A stretch of 64,000 nucleotides of DNA from Cyclobacteriaceae bacterium (GTDB taxonomy: Bacteria > Bacteroidota > Bacteroidia > Cytophagales > Cyclobacteriaceae): the NCBI GenBank assembly GCA_958296015.1, contig CATQIH010000021.1, positions 17,140-81,139 of the forward strand, given 5' to 3'. The notes beneath the pieces were generated by a model. That model saw nothing but the letters and a program-made list of their open reading frames with translations. It did not search any database and was not told where the DNA came from. Made by a program: the position numbers and the translations under genes. The first letter of the stretch is position 1; the number at the start of each line of letters is the position of its first letter. Of the stretch, positions 45,360-53,810 are shown one piece after another.

Positions 45360-45388
45360 ATCACTTGCAGTGCTATCAGTTTTGATGT

Positions 45389-46483
45389 ATGACGAAAATT
45401 TGTTTTGTATTGCCCACGCTCACTTCCGGAGGTTCAGAACGTGTCGTATCAACTTTATCAAATTATTGGGTTCAGCAAGGACATTGTGTTAACATTATCG
45501 TTTTGGATAGAACCCAGTTCAAGCCTTTTTATCAGTTATCAGAAAACATTAACTTTGAGTCAATTGATATTTTCAGCAAACCAAAAAACTATTTTAAAAA
45601 AGCCGCTGTTACCCTTACACAAATATTCTTATTGAGGAAAAAATTCCGGCAAATCCATCCAAATGTTATCATTTCTTTTATTGATATCACAAGCTTACTA
45701 GCCATCAATGCCTCATTTTTTCTGGGCATAAAGTTAATAGTATCAGAAAGAAGTAATCCAATTAAAAAAGATGTAAATTCCATACTGAAGAATGCAAACC
45801 GTATGTTCTTTTTTCGGTTTGCCGATGGCATCGTTTTACAGACAAGACAAGTAAAGGAATATTATCCTCGATCTTATAAAAAGAAAATCACTATTATTCC
45901 TAATCCAGTGGTTGTACCGCCTGTAGAATTTATTAAAAATCAGGAAACAAACTTCAGCAGAATTATCAGTGTGGGCAGGTTGGAATATCCTAAAGGTCAG
46001 GACATACTTATCCGAGCATTTGCCAAAATCAGCAGTCGTTATCCAGAATGGAAGCTTACATTGGTAGGAGTTGGTACGCTTAAAAATGAGTTGCAAAACC
46101 TTTGTCATAAGCTACAAATTACAAAACAAGTAGAGTGGTTTGGACAAACTGACAATGTGTGGAAGATACTTTCGCAATCGGATATTTTTGTGTCCTCCTC
46201 GCGTTACGAAGGTTTTCCAAATGCTTTATGCGAAGCAATGGCCTGTGGCTTAGCAGTAATTTCTACCGACTGCCCGTTTGGGCCTGGCGAGCTGATCAGT
46301 AACAACGTCAACGGTATCCTTATTCCAGTAGAAGATGAAGCATCTTTATCACATGAGATAAGCAGGCTCATTGAAAACAAGAAACTAAGAAGTGACTTAG
46401 GACAAAAGGCCAAATCTATTATTGATAGTTATTCACTAGATAAAATCGCTCTAAGCTGGGAGTGTTTAATAAAAGACTTATAA
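45389..46483 (+). CDS. Family 4 glycosyltransferase
   Basis: The 364-aa GT-B enzyme begins TKICFVLPTLTSGGSERVVS, the Gly-Gly-Ser-Glu-Arg signature of many capsule and O-antigen GT4s. IISVGRLEYPKGQDILIRAF and LTLVGVGTLKNELQNL make up the donor side. SSSRYEGFPNALCEAMACGL carries the E-x7-E motif, and the last helices are standard. It is followed after one base by another GT4 gene. Confidence 0.92.
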   Translation: MTKICFVLPTLTSGGSERVVSTLSNYWVQQGHCVNIIVLDRTQFKPFYQLSENINFESIDIFSKPKNYFKKAAVTLTQIFLLRKKFRQIHPNVIISFIDITSLLAINASFFLGIKLIVSERSNPIKKDVNSILKNANRMFFFRFADGIVLQTRQVKEYYPRSYKKKITIIPNPVVVPPVEFIKNQETNFSRIISVGRLEYPKGQDILIRAFAKISSRYPEWKLTLVGVGTLKNELQNLCHKLQITKQVEWFGQTDNVWKILSQSDIFVSSSRYEGFPNALCEAMACGLAVISTDCPFGPGELISNNVNGILIPVEDEASLSHEISRLIENKKLRSDLGQKAKSIIDSYSLDKIALSWECLIKDL

Positions 46484-46484
46484 A

Positions 46485-47678
46485 TTGAAAGTTGCTCTAA
46501 TATCTTCTTCTTATCATCCCTATGCTATTGGCGGAGGAGAAAGATCTGCACAAAGGTTAGCTGAAGGTCTCAAAGCAAGAGGAATAGATGTATTTGTCAT
46601 TACTGCATTTGACCATGATGTTACAGAGGTTGTTAATGGTATCAAAGTGTACCGAGTAAAACACCCTAATATCTACTGGTCATATCATGCGGAGAAGATG
46701 CCTGGCTACAAAAAAATATTATGGCATCTTATAGAGTCCTACAACCTTAATGTTAAAGGAAAAGTAGCCCCTATACTAAAACATGAGAAGCCGGATATTG
46801 TGCAAATTCGCAATTACCAGAACTTCTCTTCTATTATTTGGAAGATATTGTATGAGCTTGGTTTACCTGTTGTGCAAACACTGAATGATTATACTTCTTT
46901 ATGCTACAAATCAGCTATGTATAGAAGTGGAAAGAACTGCACCAATCAATGTAAAGACTGTAAACTGGTTACCTGGCCCCGTAAAAGGTTGAGCCGGTAT
47001 GTCGATGCAGTAGTGGGAGTAAGTCAATACACTTTACATCAACATACAAAACGGTCTTATTTTCCGAAAGCCGAAGAAAGTGTAGTATATACCACGCCTA
47101 CTCCGTATCCGTACAAAGCACTCCCGTTATTAAAAAATAAGCTTGTCACTTTTGGCGTAATTGGCAGAGTACATCCGTCCAAAGGTATTTTAGAAACCAT
47201 AGATGCTTTTATACAAGCGGATAGTTCTTTAAGTAAATTGGTAATAGCAGGCGACGGTCCAGACGATTACTTTCAGCTATGCCAGCAAAGAGCAAATAAT
47301 AATGATCGGATTCTTTTTTTGGGTAAAGTTAATCCTGAAGATTTTTACAACATAGTAGATATAGTAGTTATTCCTAGCATTTGGCATGAGCCTTTTCCCA
47401 GAGTATTGATTGAAGCTTACTCATATGGCAGACCAGTGATCGTAACCCGGCAAGGTGGCACCCATGAGCAGGTTAGTGAAGGAAAAACAGGTTTCATTTT
47501 CGACGTAAACCACTTTGAACAGCTTAGTCAATATATAGGGCAACTAAGTGTAAACGCTTATGAAACAATAATGGAAATGCACCAAAACTGTATAGACTTT
47601 GTTCAAAAGCAACAGAAAAAAACTGATATTGACAGTTATATTAACATCTATCATTCTGTGATAAAAAATCACAATTAA
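46485..47678 (+). CDS. Family 4 glycosyltransferase (TTG start)
   Basis: The 397-aa GT-B enzyme starts at TTG 46485, directly after the TAA of the previous gene. KVALISSSYHPYAIGGGERS is the N-terminal loop and GVIGRVHPSKGILETIDAFI the donor side. PSIWHEPFPRVLIEAYSYGR holds the E-x7-E motif. A cysteine cluster near residues 145-165 (CTNQCKDCKL) resembles the zinc-ribbon-like insert seen in some GT4 enzymes of this type. The sugar specificity is unknown. Confidence 0.9.
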   Translation: MKVALISSSYHPYAIGGGERSAQRLAEGLKARGIDVFVITAFDHDVTEVVNGIKVYRVKHPNIYWSYHAEKMPGYKKILWHLIESYNLNVKGKVAPILKHEKPDIVQIRNYQNFSSIIWKILYELGLPVVQTLNDYTSLCYKSAMYRSGKNCTNQCKDCKLVTWPRKRLSRYVDAVVGVSQYTLHQHTKRSYFPKAEESVVYTTPTPYPYKALPLLKNKLVTFGVIGRVHPSKGILETIDAFIQADSSLSKLVIAGDGPDDYFQLCQQRANNNDRILFLGKVNPEDFYNIVDIVVIPSIWHEPFPRVLIEAYSYGRPVIVTRQGGTHEQVSEGKTGFIFDVNHFEQLSQYIGQLSVNAYETIMEMHQNCIDFVQKQQKKTDIDSYINIYHSVIKNHN

Positions 47679-47687
47679 CTACTTATA

Positions 47688-48926
47688 ATGAAGATAATAT
47701 CGTCTAAAATCAGCTTAAAGAGAAACAAGTATGAATATATGGCGACTCTTCTGTTGTTCTTTATCTTACTTTTTCCTAAAGGAGGAATCAAGATTGCAGA
47801 TATTCCTCTTACTGTGGGTTATGCCCTATTGTTTTCTCTAGCAGGGCTATGCTTCACAGTATATACATACAATGGAAAAGCCAGATTCATTGGAAAATAT
47901 CATTTGTTATGTCTAATGTTGTTTCTGCCTTTTTTTGTCATCTCAACAGTAAAAATCATCTTTGCAGGACAGACAAGCCTGGGGTTCACTATTTCCTTTT
48001 ACATTTCACTTTTTGTTATTCCAACTATTTTTCTACTGCTGTTTTATCATCCGCTAAAAAAAATTAGCATTCAATATATCAAAGACATAATCCTTAAATT
48101 CGTTTTTATAACTGCTGTATATGGGATAGTACTGTTTTTTTATAAGCTATGGACAGGAGATTTTATTGAAATTCCTCTGCTAACAATTAACCTGGGAGAT
48201 GCCGGTGAGTTAGGAAACAAACATATTAATAGAGGAGGAATATTTAAGCTAATTTCCACATACAATAATGGAAATATATATGGTGTGTGTATGCTTATGT
48301 TCTTGCCATTTTATAACTACTTTGAAGAAAAGCCTTATAAAAAGCTTATTCTAAAGTTGGCTTTGTTTCTTACGCTTTCCCGAACAGTTTGGTTTGGCTT
48401 GTTGCTCTTTGAAGTACTCAACTTCGTTTTTATACAAAAAAAGACATTAAAATCAATCATCGGAATTTTTTTAGCAATCATAGGTATTTTTTTGCTGCTT
48501 TCAGTGGGAGTTGCTATACTGAATACAGATATACTTTTTATATTTGATACCAGCTTCGGTGGCAGAGTAGGGCAGTTAAATGTTCTATACAATGGAACCT
48601 TCTTTCCTAACCTTGACATTCCTTTTGCAGGAATCTTGGAAATGATATACTTTAGCTTTATCAATCACTTTGGCTGGGTAGGTCTGCTTTCTTTTTTAGC
48701 TTGTTTGACAGCTCCTTTATTTCTTTTCTTGCTGAAGAAAGTGCCCAATTATAAGCTTCATGAAAAGAAAACTTTGGCTTTAGGGTTAGTACTCTATCTT
48801 ATCGTAGCAACTATAGACGGAGCAATATTGTATATACCTGTCATGGTTTTGTACTGGCTCATTGTCGCTTTGATACTCAGTGATTTTAATAAAGTTAAAA
48901 CAAACCAGAAACAATATACTAATTAA
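47688..48926 (+). CDS. O-antigen polymerase/ligase-like membrane protein (Wzy/WaaL type)
   Basis: The 412-aa protein has ten or more hydrophobic segments and few conserved residues, as is usual for Wzy and WaaL. Short features such as TLSRTVWFGLLLF (an S-R-x-x-W/G motif) and a large periplasmic loop (ILNTDILFIFDTSFGGRVGQ, NGTFFPNLDIPFAG) before the last helices support the assignment. Wzy polymerases and WaaL ligases cannot be told apart by reading. With an ABC exporter in the same locus, a ligase-like or surface-attachment role deserves equal weight. Confidence 0.75.
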   Translation: MKIISSKISLKRNKYEYMATLLLFFILLFPKGGIKIADIPLTVGYALLFSLAGLCFTVYTYNGKARFIGKYHLLCLMLFLPFFVISTVKIIFAGQTSLGFTISFYISLFVIPTIFLLLFYHPLKKISIQYIKDIILKFVFITAVYGIVLFFYKLWTGDFIEIPLLTINLGDAGELGNKHINRGGIFKLISTYNNGNIYGVCMLMFLPFYNYFEEKPYKKLILKLALFLTLSRTVWFGLLLFEVLNFVFIQKKTLKSIIGIFLAIIGIFLLLSVGVAILNTDILFIFDTSFGGRVGQLNVLYNGTFFPNLDIPFAGILEMIYFSFINHFGWVGLLSFLACLTAPLFLFLLKKVPNYKLHEKKTLALGLVLYLIVATIDGAILYIPVMVLYWLIVALILSDFNKVKTNQKQYTN

Positions 48927-48946
48927 ACGTCTAACATCTTTAAGCC

Positions 48947-49684
48947 ATGCTATACAGCCATTTCATACAATATGCAAAGGAACACAGTAATCATCTAGGA
49001 CATCAAGGACTAAAATACATAGATTTTCATGCAAAAAGATTCTATGACACTTATAACATATGTACGAAGCTATTAAAAAATAAAGATTCACTAATCTCTA
49101 TAGGTGCTGGAAGTGCTATTGTTGAAAAAGTACTTGCTAAAACATTAAACATTGATGTGATGGTAGTAGATTTCCCTAATGCTATCAATTTAAATAAGAA
49201 GTACTATGATGCTCTTGGCTTTAATACCATGAGCCTTGATCTGTTAGAGGATGTTATAGAACTTCCTGGTAATACTTACGATCTTTTGTTATGTGCTGAA
49301 ATTATAGAACATGTACCTAAATCTCCCTTTGAGCAGCTAACAAAATTTAAAGATACAATTAAGACTGGAGGGAAAATAGTAATTACTACGCCAAATATGG
49401 GTTCAATAGCGCATCTAGGCAAAGTGCTGTTGATGCGTCCGCTGTTGCCTCCTGCTGAGCAAACCTTCTCTCCTGTAAGTTTTGAAAATGAAGGTGTTCA
49501 TAGGCGTGAATATATGGCTTGTGAAATAATTTCTGCTTTAGAAAAATTAAAGTTTCGTCATTTAACAACAAAGTATATTTATTATGGAACTCCTCAGCGG
49601 CCAAGAAACATACCGTTGTTTGCAATTGGAAAGATAATCCCTAGATTTAGGCCTGCCATGCTGATAGTAGGAGAAAAATTATAA
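48947..49684 (+). CDS. SAM-dependent methyltransferase (type 11)
   Basis: The 245-aa protein has motif I LISIGAGSAIVEKVLAKTL, an acidic motif II in DVMVVDFPNAINL, and motif IV NTYDLLLCAEIIEHVPKSPF followed by GGKIVITTPNMGSIAHLGKV. It is the last forward gene of the polysaccharide locus and the second methyltransferase in it. Its end (PRNIPLFAIGKIIPRFRPAM) suggests membrane association. Substrate unknown; sugar or lipid-carrier methylation is likely from context. Confidence 0.82.
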   Translation: MLYSHFIQYAKEHSNHLGHQGLKYIDFHAKRFYDTYNICTKLLKNKDSLISIGAGSAIVEKVLAKTLNIDVMVVDFPNAINLNKKYYDALGFNTMSLDLLEDVIELPGNTYDLLLCAEIIEHVPKSPFEQLTKFKDTIKTGGKIVITTPNMGSIAHLGKVLLMRPLLPPAEQTFSPVSFENEGVHRREYMACEIISALEKLKFRHLTTKYIYYGTPQRPRNIPLFAIGKIIPRFRPAMLIVGEKL

Positions 49685-49734
49685 AAATGCTATTCCTGTG
49701 TTATTTGATGCTGGTATAAGAATAATGGAGTGAT

Positions 49735-50925
49735 TTAATGCTTAGTTTTTTGTATCTTTTGAACTTCATGTCCCATCATAAGGAAGATGCCAAAAGCAAA
49801 AGTAACTCCGCTTACTACGGGGCGATTGTAATAGTAGCCTTTATCTCCTATACCTGTGCCAACACAAACATTGATAGGCTGAGCAAAATTATCTGCAACC
49901 CTCTGTATACTATACGCAGAAAGCCCCTTTACTCCTTTTTGAATAGTTGAAAAGTATTGATCGTAATCTAATATTCCTAAATTGATTCCTTTGGTTATTG
50001 CATAGCAGAACATGGCAGTGCAAGAACTTTCTTTGTAGTTGCCCTGCTCAAACGGATAAGCTGGTAGCTGAAACCAATGACCAGAAACTGGGTCTTGAAG
50101 CGGCAATAAAGCATCAACCATCTTATGATAAATATTCTTTAAGTTGGCATAACGTGTATCATGTTTTCCGATCATTGATAGAGCATCTGCCAATGACATG
50201 AGTACCCAGCCATTGCCCCTTCCCCAGAATTCACTACTCTTGTACGTGGCAGGTTTTGGCCAGTCCGGTAAACTACCTACCGAGCTGTGGTTCTGTCCAT
50301 CTTCGTCCCAACCATGATACCATAAGCCTGTAGTTTGGTCTGCAAGTACTTCAGCATGGGCTAATAACTGGTCAATATATTCGTTTAGGTATCGCTCGTC
50401 ACCTGTAGCTTGATACATCTCTTGCAAAAACATTCCGATCATATAAATAGTATCGTCCCAAAGTTGTATATCGTCATAAACATGAGACACTCCTCCGTTC
50501 TTAGCTCTGGCAATTCGCTGGTAATCATTGAATACTTTTTCTGCCTTTTCCAAATACATGGGGTTACTTGTAACTTTATATAAGAATGCAAGACCACATC
50601 CCGATGCTACATCGTTAGGTGTTCCACCATTTGCCTTACTCCATACTTGATCCATAGCATCTTTTATGTAGAGAAAGTATGCCTCCTGTGAATCAGGAGT
50701 ACCGCTCTCATAGAATTGAATCATTGCCTTTAGAAATACAGCATCTAACCAGTTGTAGGCATATTTCTCTGGTGTAAGTATCATTTCTCTGCCATAAGCA
50801 TCCATTGGAGCAATCCAAGCAAGAGCCTGATCAATATCCTGCGAGCTGTAAAAGTTTTCACGCTCACGGCAGGCGGTATTTAACAACAGAAATAAATACA
50901 ATAAAATATGAAATCGTATCTTCAC
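49735..50925 (-). CDS. GH88/GH105-type unsaturated uronyl hydrolase lipoprotein
   Basis: The 396-aa lipoprotein (lipobox LLLNTAC) has an (alpha/alpha)6-barrel glycosidase domain. ASGCGLAFLYKVTSNPMY, VYDDIQLWDDTIYMIGMFLQ, SSEFWGRGNGWVLMSLAD and LPLQDPVSGHWFQ match GH105 rhamnogalacturonyl/uronyl hydrolases of the YteR type. The Asp pair in QLWDDTIYM includes the likely catalytic acid. Such enzymes remove the unsaturated uronic acid left by a polysaccharide lyase. It converges on the last gene of the biosynthetic locus, 51 bases from it. Confidence 0.88.
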   Translation of the reverse strand: MKIRFHILLYLFLLLNTACRERENFYSSQDIDQALAWIAPMDAYGREMILTPEKYAYNWLDAVFLKAMIQFYESGTPDSQEAYFLYIKDAMDQVWSKANGGTPNDVASGCGLAFLYKVTSNPMYLEKAEKVFNDYQRIARAKNGGVSHVYDDIQLWDDTIYMIGMFLQEMYQATGDERYLNEYIDQLLAHAEVLADQTTGLWYHGWDEDGQNHSSVGSLPDWPKPATYKSSEFWGRGNGWVLMSLADALSMIGKHDTRYANLKNIYHKMVDALLPLQDPVSGHWFQLPAYPFEQGNYKESSCTAMFCYAITKGINLGILDYDQYFSTIQKGVKGLSAYSIQRVADNFAQPINVCVGTGIGDKGYYYNRPVVSGVTFAFGIFLMMGHEVQKIQKTKH

Positions 50926-51429
50926 AATATGCTGGATTCAAGTGATGTTTTTGACTTTGATGTTGATGGCGCAGGTGTATTGATGGTCGTCGTAAGATAA
51001 GTCATTTTATAAGAACGCGTCAGCTCTTGCCTATTCTAACAGTACTTCTACTACTGAGCGGTACTCTAATTCAGGGCTAAATTCATCAAGCACAAAGCCT
51101 TCACTCTGCTATTTGATTTGCTTAGTAAATTGTATCTGCTTAGGCTTTATCTATAGTTGGTCCGATGATTTTTATTAATCAAGGAGGTAAAGTAATAATT
51201 TTCATCAAAAAGCGAAAGAATTTATTTCTCCTATTTCTAAAAGTTGTTATAGGTCTTGCTAACTACCTCTGTTACATTTGTTACCTGAAAATTTTAAATA
51301 TAAAACTAATATATTACATTGAATTTATAACTTACTGGAGCTACTGAATGATACGCCATTGTCTCATATACTTATTCGGTGTTGCGTATCAACTTGTGCT
51401 TTCTTCGAACAACCTATCACCAAGTAACT
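50926..51429. other. AT-rich gap with a possible decayed minus-strand fragment
   Basis: No intact gene is seen. On the minus strand, 51031 to about 51150 reads KPKQIQFTKQIK, an in-frame TAG, then QSEGFVLDEFSPELEYRSVV and EVLLE before a stop. This looks like coding sequence with a nonsense mutation, but no family is recognisable. The plus-strand frame at 51165-51347 is a lysine/isoleucine-rich artefact of AT content. The promoter of the GH105 gene should lie near 50926-51000. Confidence 0.35.
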
Positions 51430-51684
51430 ATGTGCTTAACCGAACAAGTAATGTTTGCAGCGTACCTGAGTCATTTGATACAGCAGGCACATACCGGCAC
51501 CTCTAATGAGCTTGCCCGAAAACTAGGCGTCAGTCGCAGCACATTGATGGACCATATCAATAAACTAAAAGGCAGCGGTGCTCCTATAGCCTACTGTAGA
51601 GTTCGGAAAAGCTATTATTACACACACAAATGCGAGGGTATTATCGTGTCTTTCAAAGAGATTACCCATCCAGCAGCAGAATAA
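51430..51684 (+). CDS. Small helix-turn-helix DNA-binding protein
   Basis: The ATG at 51430 (MCLTEQVMFAAYLSHLIQQA) gives an 84-aa protein; an upstream ATG (51379) adds a leader without family resemblance. The middle, TSNELARKLGVSRSTLMDHI, is a clear winged-helix/DeoR-like recognition motif. NKLKGSGAPIAYCRVRKSYY completes the wing. Proteins of this shape are common single-domain regulators in Bacteroidota. It stands alone, and its target is unknown. Confidence 0.72.
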   Translation: MCLTEQVMFAAYLSHLIQQAHTGTSNELARKLGVSRSTLMDHINKLKGSGAPIAYCRVRKSYYYTHKCEGIIVSFKEITHPAAE

Positions 51685-51838
51685 ATGTACAAGCCAGTGT
51701 GTAAAGTCAGATAGCTACGAAGGCCAACGGTGCGGCATCAACCAAGGATATATAAAAACAATCTTCTGCTGGTCTATCCAACATGATAGTTTTTGCTAAT
51801 TTGCATGGATATAAGCGCGTACATTTTAAAATTTTTCC

Positions 51839-52658
51839 ATGAACAGAAGATTAGAACTTATCAGCCAAACACTCTCTAAAAAAGAAATACGTGGCTCTTT
51901 GAAAGCCTGGATGCTCAACTGCTTAGGCCCAACCTCCGGTATGCTGGCAAAAGCACGTATACAACATATTTCCGATGAAGGCGAGTTTTTTAAAAGTAAA
52001 AATCAAAAAGGTGCCAGGCCATTTGTACTATCCTAAAGAATTGCCTTTACAGCCTTTGTATCAGACACTGGCCGAGCAGTTGTATGCCTGGCAGTGGCAT
52101 TATTATCAGGTTCCTCAAACCACAGTAACTACACAAGACGTTGTACTAGACTGTGGCTGTGCCGAGGGTTCGTTTACTTTTCTGATACAGAGCACTGCCA
52201 AACATATTTATGCTATCGAACCCTTGCCTGCATATGTTAAAGGGTTACAAAAAACTTTTGCTGAAAGCAACAACGTATCCATCATTGAGAAAGCCTTAGG
52301 TAGCAAACAAGAGCAAGCTTACATTAAAAACGCAGGCATTGCTTCTGCCATCACTGATGAGCCGACCAACACCCCGGTAACCATTGATACATTAGACAAT
52401 GTCTGTCGTGATTATTAGATAGCACCTTCTTACCTAAAAGCAGATTTGGAAGGCTACGAAATGATTATGCTTGCTGGTGCCAGTGACATCATCCGCGAAT
52501 ACAAACCTAAAATTGCCATCACCACCTACCACCAAGAGCAACATGCCCGGCAGATTCAAGATTTTTTAAAAAGCATCGTACCCTCTTATCAAATTATGGT
52601 GAAAGGACTGGAAGAAAGGAAGGGTGCCCCTGTCATGCTACATGCTTGGGTAGCATAG
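51839..52658 (+). pseudogene. FkbM-family methyltransferase, one frameshift and one nonsense codon
   Basis: The reading frame starts at ATG 51839 (MNRRLELISQTLSKKEIRGS) and shifts at the T6 run near 51988. It continues as FLKVKIKKVPGHLYYPKELP, TTQDVVLDCGCAEGSFTFLI (SAM motif) and IYAIEPLPAYVKGLQ. An in-frame TAG at 52416-52418 interrupts it just before APSYLKADLEGYEMIMLAGA, the characteristic L-K-x-D-x-E-G-Y/F-E segment, and it ends VMLHAWVA. Removing one T from the run restores the first join. An intact relative is at 59328-60203. The two lesions make a real pseudogene more likely here than in the housekeeping genes. Confidence 0.8.
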
Positions 52659-52714
52659 CGATGGAGTTTCCGATGTACTTATATTAATCAATCTTATTGA
52701 TTCCTAGCGCAAAC

Positions 52715-53131
52715 CGCTGTGGAACAGCGTCCGCTTGTGTTCTTGAGAATGCACAAGCGGACGCTCAATGCTGTCAACCTAAGGACTCACTGTCAGTCGC
52801 TCGCGTCCCGCGACCGGGCCGCCAGAGCGGTGACGACTATGAGAAGGCATCCTGCCTTCTAGAGGCTGGAAGCCTCAAAATAACCCTCACTCGGCAGGAG
52901 CCGAGCGAGTGATTATCTGGGCCACGGTGGCAGTATTGAGCAGACGCTTGCGCTAAGTAAGTGGGAGAGGGGAACACGCTATATAACCAAAGTTTGTGGT
53001 GAGTCTGACTCCAAGGTCTGTGTCCCACAGACCTTTTCTGGATAAATAAATTCGGCCATACCAGCTATTGCTTTAAAAAACTATGTAAAAAAAGTAAAAA
53101 TATTTTGCACAGTCCGATGGCGTCGGACTGT
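52715..53131. repeat. Cluster of short perfect hairpins, mostly with TCC/GGA loops
   Basis: The 529-base gap between 52658 and 53188 holds at least seven palindromes. They are CGCTGT-GGA-ACAGCG (52715-52729); a 13-bp stem GCGTCCGCTTGTG with a 12-base loop (52727-52764); TCGCG-TCC-CGCGA (52801-52813); AGAAGGCA-TCC-TGCCTTCT (52842-52860); GAGGCT-GGA-AGCCTC (52862-52876); CTCGGC-AGGA-GCCGAG (52890-52905); AAGGTCTGTG-TCC-CACAGACCTT (53013-53035); and ACAGTCCGA-N5-TCGGACTGT (53109-53131). Stems differ in sequence, but five loops are exactly TCC or GGA. Stems are GC-rich against an AT-rich surround. No ORF explains the region. Confidence 0.8.
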
Positions 53132-53187
53132 ACCCTCATATCTTTCGGAAGTTTAGTTCAATTATCCACTTTAAACCTCTAAAAACT

Positions 53188-53793
53188 ATGAAAACGAAAC
53201 GTATCTGCTATGTTTTTTGCCTGATCTTTTTGGCAATGTTGATAACTGTGACAGGTATTAACGCGCAGCCGCTACAAAATAATATTAATACCAAGAATTT
53301 AACATTGAAGACCAATACGAGCCAATGGTTAATGGCTGCTGGAAATGTTGATACAAAGATGTATGTAGTACCAGTTATCGGTAGTACCATTGCCTGGGGA
53401 AATGGACTCGAACTCTTTCAAAACGGAACTATATACTTTCATCAGAAAGTAGGTATTGGCACGAACAATCCAGGAAGTTACCGGCTGGCTATTAATGGTA
53501 CAGTCCGCGCCAAGGAAATCAGGGTCAATACCAACTGGTCGGATTTTGTGTTTGACAAGGAGTATGCACTGCCCAGCCTTTCGCAGGTAGAAGCGCATAT
53601 TCTACAGCACAAGCACCTGCCCGACATTCCATCTGCTGCCGAAGTAGAAGCTGAAGGCGTAGAGCTGGGCAAGATCAGTTCCAAACTTCTGCAAAAGATA
53701 GAAGAACTCACGCTGTATGTCATCGAGCAAGACAAACGCATCCAGGCGTTGGAAGCGGAGAAGGCGGCCATGCAGCAAACTATCAAAGAGTAA
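53188..53793 (+). CDS. Secreted tail-fibre-like protein with C-terminal coiled coil
   Basis: The 201-aa protein has a signal peptide (IFLAMLITVTGINAQ). A beta region follows with KVGIGTNNPGSYRLAINGTV, then RAKEIRVNTNWSDFVFDKEY and LPSLSQVEAHILQHKHLPDI with PSAAEVEAEGVELGKISSKL, and finally a helical end (LLQKIEELTLYVIEQDKRIQ). This order is the well-known Bacteroidota 'tail-fibre/S74-like' C-terminal module, normally at the end of longer repetitive surface proteins. Here it is almost alone. It lies 18 bases upstream of the serine-protease gene. Confidence 0.8.
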   Translation: MKTKRICYVFCLIFLAMLITVTGINAQPLQNNINTKNLTLKTNTSQWLMAAGNVDTKMYVVPVIGSTIAWGNGLELFQNGTIYFHQKVGIGTNNPGSYRLAINGTVRAKEIRVNTNWSDFVFDKEYALPSLSQVEAHILQHKHLPDIPSAAEVEAEGVELGKISSKLLQKIEELTLYVIEQDKRIQALEAEKAAMQQTIKE

Positions 53794-53810
53794 CACTATA
53801 ACTTTATTCA

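Noticed and set aside
51165..51347. 60-codon plus-strand frame with a membrane-like Ile/Leu/Lys sequence
   Set aside because: It arises from an AT-rich stretch, lacks a recognisable leader or family and is not in an operon.
53013..53035. Simple intrinsic terminator for the FkbM pseudogene
   Set aside because: The stem is perfect and followed by a short T-run, so it could terminate, but it lies over 350 bases past the stop and shares its TCC loop with several other hairpins, so it was kept in the cluster.
52715..53131. CRISPR array
   Set aside because: The hairpins differ in stem sequence and spacing, there are no repeated units with unique spacers, and no cas genes are near.
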